Assembly (NCBI GenBank): GCA_027028665.1
Contig: JALVIU010000293.1
Span: 1 to 9,136 of the forward strand
DNA length: 9,136 nucleotides
DNA from: Candidatus Atribacteria bacterium
GTDB lineage: Bacteria; Atribacterota; JALVIU01
Direction of reading: 5' to 3'
The notes beneath the pieces were generated by a model. That model saw only the letters and a list, made by a program, of their open reading frames with translations, searched no databases and was not told the origin of the DNA. Shown piece after piece: positions 5,647 to 9,136 of this stretch. The translations under genes were made by a program, and so were the position numbers. Each line of letters begins with the position of its first letter. Within the stretch, counting starts at the first letter, position 1.

Positions 5647-7023
5647 ATGGCAGATATTAAAGAAATTGAAAGAAAAAGTTCTAAAATTAAATTTAAAGTG
5701 CTTTTACCAGAAGAAGAGGTAAAAAAGGCTTATTCAAAAACCCTTACATCTTTGTCGAAACAGATAAAAGTGCCCGGATTTAGAAAGGGAAAAGTCCCTA
5801 TAAACATTCTCAGAATGCATGTAGGGCCAGAGAAACTGAAATCAGAAGTTATTGATTCTATATTTTCTGATTTTTATAGTAAGGCAAGAAAGGAATTGGA
5901 TTTTATCCCTGTAGGATATCCTGAAATCACTGATTTAGATTTTGAAGAAGGAAAAGAGTCTTTCTTAGAGATAGAGGTTGATATTGAGCCTAACATAGAG
6001 CTTCCAAATATTGAAGATATAGAGGTAGAAAAGTTAAAAGTAGATGTTACCGAGAAAGAGGTTGAAGATACAATAGATGAGTTAAGACATTCAATGATGA
6101 CCCTTGAACCAATAGAAGATGAAGAGATAAAGGGAAAAAGAGATGAAGTTGTTTTTGCAAAGCTTGATATAGAGGCTAAAAATGATGAACTGAATGAAAA
6201 ATATAGAGACTTTTTTCATAAAGAGGAAGTTCCTATATATTTCGAAAAAGAGGGATTAGAAAATTTAGATAAAGAAGTGGTAAAGAGGATAAAAGGGGCA
6301 AAAATAGGAGAAGAGGTGACTTTTACATATACTTTCCCAAACGATTTTTATCTGGAAGACTTGAGAGGTAAAGAGGTAAAAGTCAAAATAGTACCTAAAG
6401 ATCTAAAGAGAATAATTATGCCAGATGCAGGTGATGAATTTGCGAAGGACTTGGGGTACGAGACGTTTGAGGAGTTGCGAAAAGAGATATATGAGAAATT
6501 AAAAAAGGAAAAGGATGGAAGAGAAGAAATAAGGCTTGAAAATCAGATAATAAAAGAACTTTTAGATAGAACTTCTTTTGACCCTCCAGAGATATATGTG
6601 AAGAGAAGGAGGGAAGCACTTAAGAGAGATTTTATTGAAGAACTAAAGAAGAACAATCTTACTCTAAAAGACTATTTAGAGCAGAATAATCTAAGGGAAG
6701 AAGATTTAGAAAAATATTATGAAGAAGAGGCAAAAAATCAATTAAAAATTTCTATGATTTTTGATGAGATCAAGAAAGAAAAGAATATAGAAGTAGTAGA
6801 AGAAGATGTAGAAAAAGCAATGGAAGACTTTGCATCCTCTTATAGAATTTCTAAAGAAAAGGTAAAAGAGCTCTACGAGAGAGATGAGAAACTTAGATCT
6901 TATTTAAAGGATAGAGCAGAAAAAGAGAAGATAATAAAATATTTGAAAAAGCATGTAAAGATAAAGGAAGTTGATAGTATAGAAAAAGAGGAGAGTGAAA
7001 ATACAGATGGTGAAAATAAATAA
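5647..7023 (+). CDS. tig: Trigger factor (ribosome-associated chaperone)
   Basis: 458 residues, close to the usual 430-450. Trigger factor docks on L23 at the ribosomal exit tunnel and shields nascent chains. The N-terminal ribosome-binding domain (about 1-115) carries the signature loop [10 protein letters not shown] (42-51). The FKBP-like PPIase domain is about 155-252 ([20 protein letters not shown], 220-239). The C-terminal chaperone arms fill about 253-440. The usual aromatic IPGFE-type segment of the PPIase pocket is replaced by LDKEVV-like residues, so isomerase activity may be weak or absent (inference). The protein is extremely rich in Lys and Glu and ends in a disordered acidic tail (442-458). 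ATG 5647 follows AGGAGG by 7 nt. It heads the tig-clpP-clpX-lon cluster and overlaps clpP by 17 nt. Confidence 0.96.
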   Translation: MADIKEIERKSSKIKFKVLLPEEEVKKAYSKTLTSLSKQIKVPGFRKGKVPINILRMHVGPEKLKSEVIDSIFSDFYSKARKELDFIPVGYPEITDLDFEEGKESFLEIEVDIEPNIELPNIEDIEVEKLKVDVTEKEVEDTIDELRHSMMTLEPIEDEEIKGKRDEVVFAKLDIEAKNDELNEKYRDFFHKEEVPIYFEKEGLENLDKEVVKRIKGAKIGEEVTFTYTFPNDFYLEDLRGKEVKVKIVPKDLKRIIMPDAGDEFAKDLGYETFEELRKEIYEKLKKEKDGREEIRLENQIIKELLDRTSFDPPEIYVKRRREALKRDFIEELKKNNLTLKDYLEQNNLREEDLEKYYEEEAKNQLKISMIFDEIKKEKNIEVVEEDVEKAMEDFASSYRISKEKVKELYERDEKLRSYLKDRAEKEKIIKYLKKHVKIKEVDSIEKEESENTDGENK

Positions 7024-7627
7024 TTCCTCCCTGGTGCCTATAGTAGTTGAACAGACACCAAGGGGTGAACGAGCATATGATATATATTCTCGTTTACTGC
7101 AGGATAGAATAATAATACTTGGTACCCCAATAGAGGATACAGTTGCGAATATAATTGTGGCAGAGCTTCTATTTTTAGAAGCTCAAGATCCGGAAAAGGA
7201 TATATATTTTTATATAAATAGCCCAGGAGGTTCTGTTACATCTACTTTAGCGATATATGATACAATGCAATATATAAAACCTGATATATCCACTATTTGT
7301 GTGGGTCAGGCAGCAAGTGGTGCTGCTTTGCTGCTTTTAGCTGGAAAAAGAGGAAAACGGTATTCTCTGCCAAATTCTCGCATTATGATTCATCAGCCTT
7401 TAGGTGGGGCACAGGGACAAGTTACAGATATATTAATCCAATCGAAGGAATTAAAAAGAATTAAAGATAAATTAAATGAGATAATATCTACTCATACAGG
7501 ACAACAAGTAAAGCAGGTCGAAAAAGATACAGAGAGAGATTATTATATGAGCCCAGAAGATGCAAAGAAATATGGTATTATAGATGAAATCCTTGTTCGA
7601 CATAGCATGGAGGAATCAAATGAGTAA
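7007..7627 (+). CDS. clpP: ATP-dependent Clp protease proteolytic subunit ClpP
   Basis: 206 residues from ATG 7007, a normal ClpP length. ClpP is a serine peptidase that forms a 14-subunit chamber fed by ClpX. The N-terminus [20 protein letters not shown] is typical. The catalytic triad is S104 ([11 protein letters not shown]), H129 ([11 protein letters not shown]) and D178 (KDTERD), with the same spacing as E. coli S97-H122-D171. YINSPGGSV (69-77) forms the oxyanion-hole region. After the catalytic Ser the usual MGA is GAA, a minor variant. The longer reading from GTG 6995 is less likely because that codon is only 1 nt from the GAGGAG (6988-6993) that would serve as SD; ATG 7007 is 13 nt away. 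The gene overlaps both tig and clpX. Confidence 0.95.
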   Translation: MVKINNSSLVPIVVEQTPRGERAYDIYSRLLQDRIIILGTPIEDTVANIIVAELLFLEAQDPEKDIYFYINSPGGSVTSTLAIYDTMQYIKPDISTICVGQAASGAALLLLAGKRGKRYSLPNSRIMIHQPLGGAQGQVTDILIQSKELKRIKDKLNEIISTHTGQQVKQVEKDTERDYYMSPEDAKKYGIIDEILVRHSMEESNE

Positions 7628-8831
7628 AAAAGAAATTACGTGCTCATTCTGTGGACGTCCTCAAAGTGAGGTAAATAGAATAATAGCAGGAAATGGAGTT
7701 TATATATGTGATCTTTGTATAAAAGCTGCATACGAGCTCCTTCAGAAGGAAGATTTAAAGATTGCATATAATAGTATTGAATTGTATAAGCCAAAAAAAA
7801 TAAAAGAAATGTTAGATATGTATGTAATAGGACAGGATAAGGTGAAAAAGATCCTTTCAGTAGCAGTTTATAACCATTATAAAAGAATTCTCTCTGAAAA
7901 AGAGGAAGAAAGTAATGTGGAACTAGAGAAGAGTAATATATTGCTTGTGGGTCCTACCGGATCTGGGAAGACTTTACTTGCAAGGACTCTTGCAAAGATC
8001 CTGAATGTACCATTCGCGATAGCAGATGCAACTACACTTACAGAAGCAGGATACGTAGGTGAGGATGTGGAGAATATTTTATTACGTTTAATACAAGTAG
8101 CAGATTTTGATATACAAAAAGCAGAAAGAGGTATTATTTATATCGATGAGATAGATAAAATTTCCAGAAAATCAGAGAATAGATCTATCACAAGAGATGT
8201 ATCAGGAGAAGGTGTACAACAGGCTCTTCTTAAGATAATAGAGGGGACAGTTGCCAATGTTCCTGCAGGTGGTGGGAGGAAACATCCCCAACAAAAGTTC
8301 ATACAGATAAATACTAAAAATATACTGTTTATAGCAGGTGGAGCCTTTGATGGATTAGAAAAAATTGTTCGAAGTAGGATAGGAAAAAATACTATAGGTT
8401 TTGGATCTGCTATTAAAACAAAGAAGGATTTTAGTTATAATGAAATAATGAATTTTATAACCCCTGAAGACTTATTAAAGTTTGGTCTTATTCCTGAATT
8501 GATAGGTAGGCTTCCTGTAATAGCTGTACTTGAAGAGCTCACAGAAGATCAGCTTGTGAGAGTGCTTGTAGAACCTAAGAATGCATTGGTAAAACAATAT
8601 AAAGAGCTTTTACGTTTAGAAGGCATTGAACTTGAGTTTACAGATGGTGCATTATCTGCCATTGCACGCATGGCTATAGAGAGAGGCAGTGGTGCAAGGG
8701 GACTTCGTGCAATTTTGGAAGATATAATGCTTGATATTATGTATGAAGCTCCATCACGAACTAATATAGATAAAATAGTTATAGATGAAGATATTGTTAT
8801 GAAAGAATTTACAGCAAAGAAATCGGCTTAG
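7620..8831 (+). CDS. clpX: ATP-dependent Clp protease ATP-binding subunit ClpX
   Basis: 403 residues from ATG 7620. ClpX is an AAA+ unfoldase that forms a hexamer and threads substrates into ClpP. The N-terminal zinc-binding domain has C8-x2-C11 and C30-x2-C33. The AAA+ core shows Walker A GPTGSGKT (111-118), pore loop GYVG (144-147), Walker B IIYIDEID (172-179), the RKH pore loop (220-222) and sensor-2 GARGLR (358-363). The ClpP-docking IGF loop (259-261) is present, so it should work with the adjacent clpP product. An upstream in-frame ATG at 7584 would add 12 residues unlike any ClpX start. ATG 7620 has GGAGGA (7609-7614) 5 nt upstream, inside clpP, and overlaps the clpP stop by 8 nt. Confidence 0.97.
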   Translation: MSKKEITCSFCGRPQSEVNRIIAGNGVYICDLCIKAAYELLQKEDLKIAYNSIELYKPKKIKEMLDMYVIGQDKVKKILSVAVYNHYKRILSEKEEESNVELEKSNILLVGPTGSGKTLLARTLAKILNVPFAIADATTLTEAGYVGEDVENILLRLIQVADFDIQKAERGIIYIDEIDKISRKSENRSITRDVSGEGVQQALLKIIEGTVANVPAGGGRKHPQQKFIQINTKNILFIAGGAFDGLEKIVRSRIGKNTIGFGSAIKTKKDFSYNEIMNFITPEDLLKFGLIPELIGRLPVIAVLEELTEDQLVRVLVEPKNALVKQYKELLRLEGIELEFTDGALSAIARMAIERGSGARGLRAILEDIMLDIMYEAPSRTNIDKIVIDEDIVMKEFTAKKSA

Positions 8832-8843
8832 GGAGGTGAAATA

Positions 8844-9136
8844 TTGGTACGAAAGGCTAAAGAAGTTTATCCATTAATACCGGTAAGAGATATTGTAATA
8901 TTTCCTTATATGGTGGTTCCTCTTTTTATAGGAAGAGAAAGGTCTGTAAAGGCTTTAGAAGAATTAATGAATAGAGATGATATTAAAAAAGAACTTGTTT
9001 TAGTTACTCAAAAGGATCCAGAAGTCGAAGAACCAGACATAGATGACCTCTATGAAATAGGAACTATAGCACATCTTGTGCAGTTATACAAACTTCCTGA
9101 TGGAACTATAAAGATTTTAGTAGAAGGATTCACAAG
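8844..9136 (+). CDS. lon: ATP-dependent protease Lon, N-terminal part (3' partial)
   Basis: The first 97 codons of a gene that runs off the right edge. The product begins VRKAKEVYPLIPVRDIVIFP and continues YMVVPLFIGRERSVKALEEL. This is the start of the Lon N-terminal substrate-recognition domain, where LIPVRD-VIFP-MVVPLFVGR-RS is strongly conserved. The AAA+ and Ser-Lys protease domains lie outside the window. The start is a TTG at 8844, supported by GGGAGG (8831-8836) 7 nt upstream; no ATG or GTG in this frame fits better. The SD overlaps the last base of the clpX stop, so expression is probably coupled. Lon following clpX is a common arrangement and supports a shared role in protein quality control. 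Confidence 0.94.
   Translation, partial: MVRKAKEVYPLIPVRDIVIFPYMVVPLFIGRERSVKALEELMNRDDIKKELVLVTQKDPEVEEPDIDDLYEIGTIAHLVQLYKLPDGTIKILVEGFT

Noticed and set aside
6995-7006. GTG start extending ClpP by 4 residues
   Set aside because: The codon is one base after the GAGGAG that would serve as its SD, too close for initiation.
7584-7619. Upstream ATG extending ClpX by 12 residues
   Set aside because: The extra residues do not match ClpX starts and the ATG lacks an SD. ATG 7620 has a good one and gives the typical [11 protein letters not shown] start.
1-9136. CRISPR arrays, insertion sequences, integrase or phage genes, attachment-site repeats
   Set aside because: No repeated spacer-like units, transposase motifs or flanking direct repeats were seen. 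The only strong inverted repeats are the terminators and RNA leaders already listed. The tRNA-Trp 3' end is not duplicated elsewhere in the window.

Overview
This is an AT-rich bacterial chromosome segment, packed with genes that are all on the + strand. The Lys/Glu-rich proteins, heavy AGA/ATA codon use and very Lys/Glu-rich trigger factor suggest an anaerobic, possibly thermophilic, deep-branching low-GC bacterium (a Dictyoglomus-like lineage is one guess). The window alone does not fix the taxon. UGA is not used as a sense codon.

Region 1 (1-3536) is a classic translation/transcription cluster: the 3' end of tuf, then rpmG (too short for many ORF callers), tRNA-Trp(CCA), secE, nusG, rplK, rplA, rplJ and rplL. 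Two ribosomal-protein feedback elements can be read directly in the RNA. The first is a compact stem-loop between rplK and rplA that abuts the rplA Shine-Dalgarno (SD) sequence, a probable L1 operator. The second is an L10-type leader before rplJ. Its 3' half can pair with the 5' half of a strong intrinsic terminator, giving an aptamer/antiterminator/terminator switch. The cluster ends in a good terminator directly after rplL; rpoB and rpoC, which usually follow, are absent here.

Region 2 (3552-5622) holds two overlapping genes in place of rpoBC. One is a soluble GAF-GGDEF protein, a probable diguanylate cyclase with an intact inhibitory site but an Asp-to-Asn change at a guanine-recognition position. 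The other is a 198-residue protein whose C-terminal part looks like an orphan, degenerate sigma-70 region 4. Its N-terminal part is not recognised.

Region 3 (5647-9136) is a proteostasis operon: tig (trigger factor), clpP, clpX and the start of lon. Genes overlap or nearly abut (tig/clpP 17 nt, clpP/clpX 8 nt, clpX/lon 12 nt apart), consistent with coupled translation. A candidate promoter with a perfect TATAAT sits across the stop codon of the preceding gene.

Taken together, the window links making ribosomes and the Sec/NusG machinery with folding (trigger factor) and degradation (ClpXP, Lon). A possible nucleotide-second-messenger/regulator pair lies between them. Most of it is conserved housekeeping DNA. 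The parts most worth a second look are the rplJ leader switch, the two-gene insert and its altered GGDEF site, and the loss of the rplL-rpoB junction.
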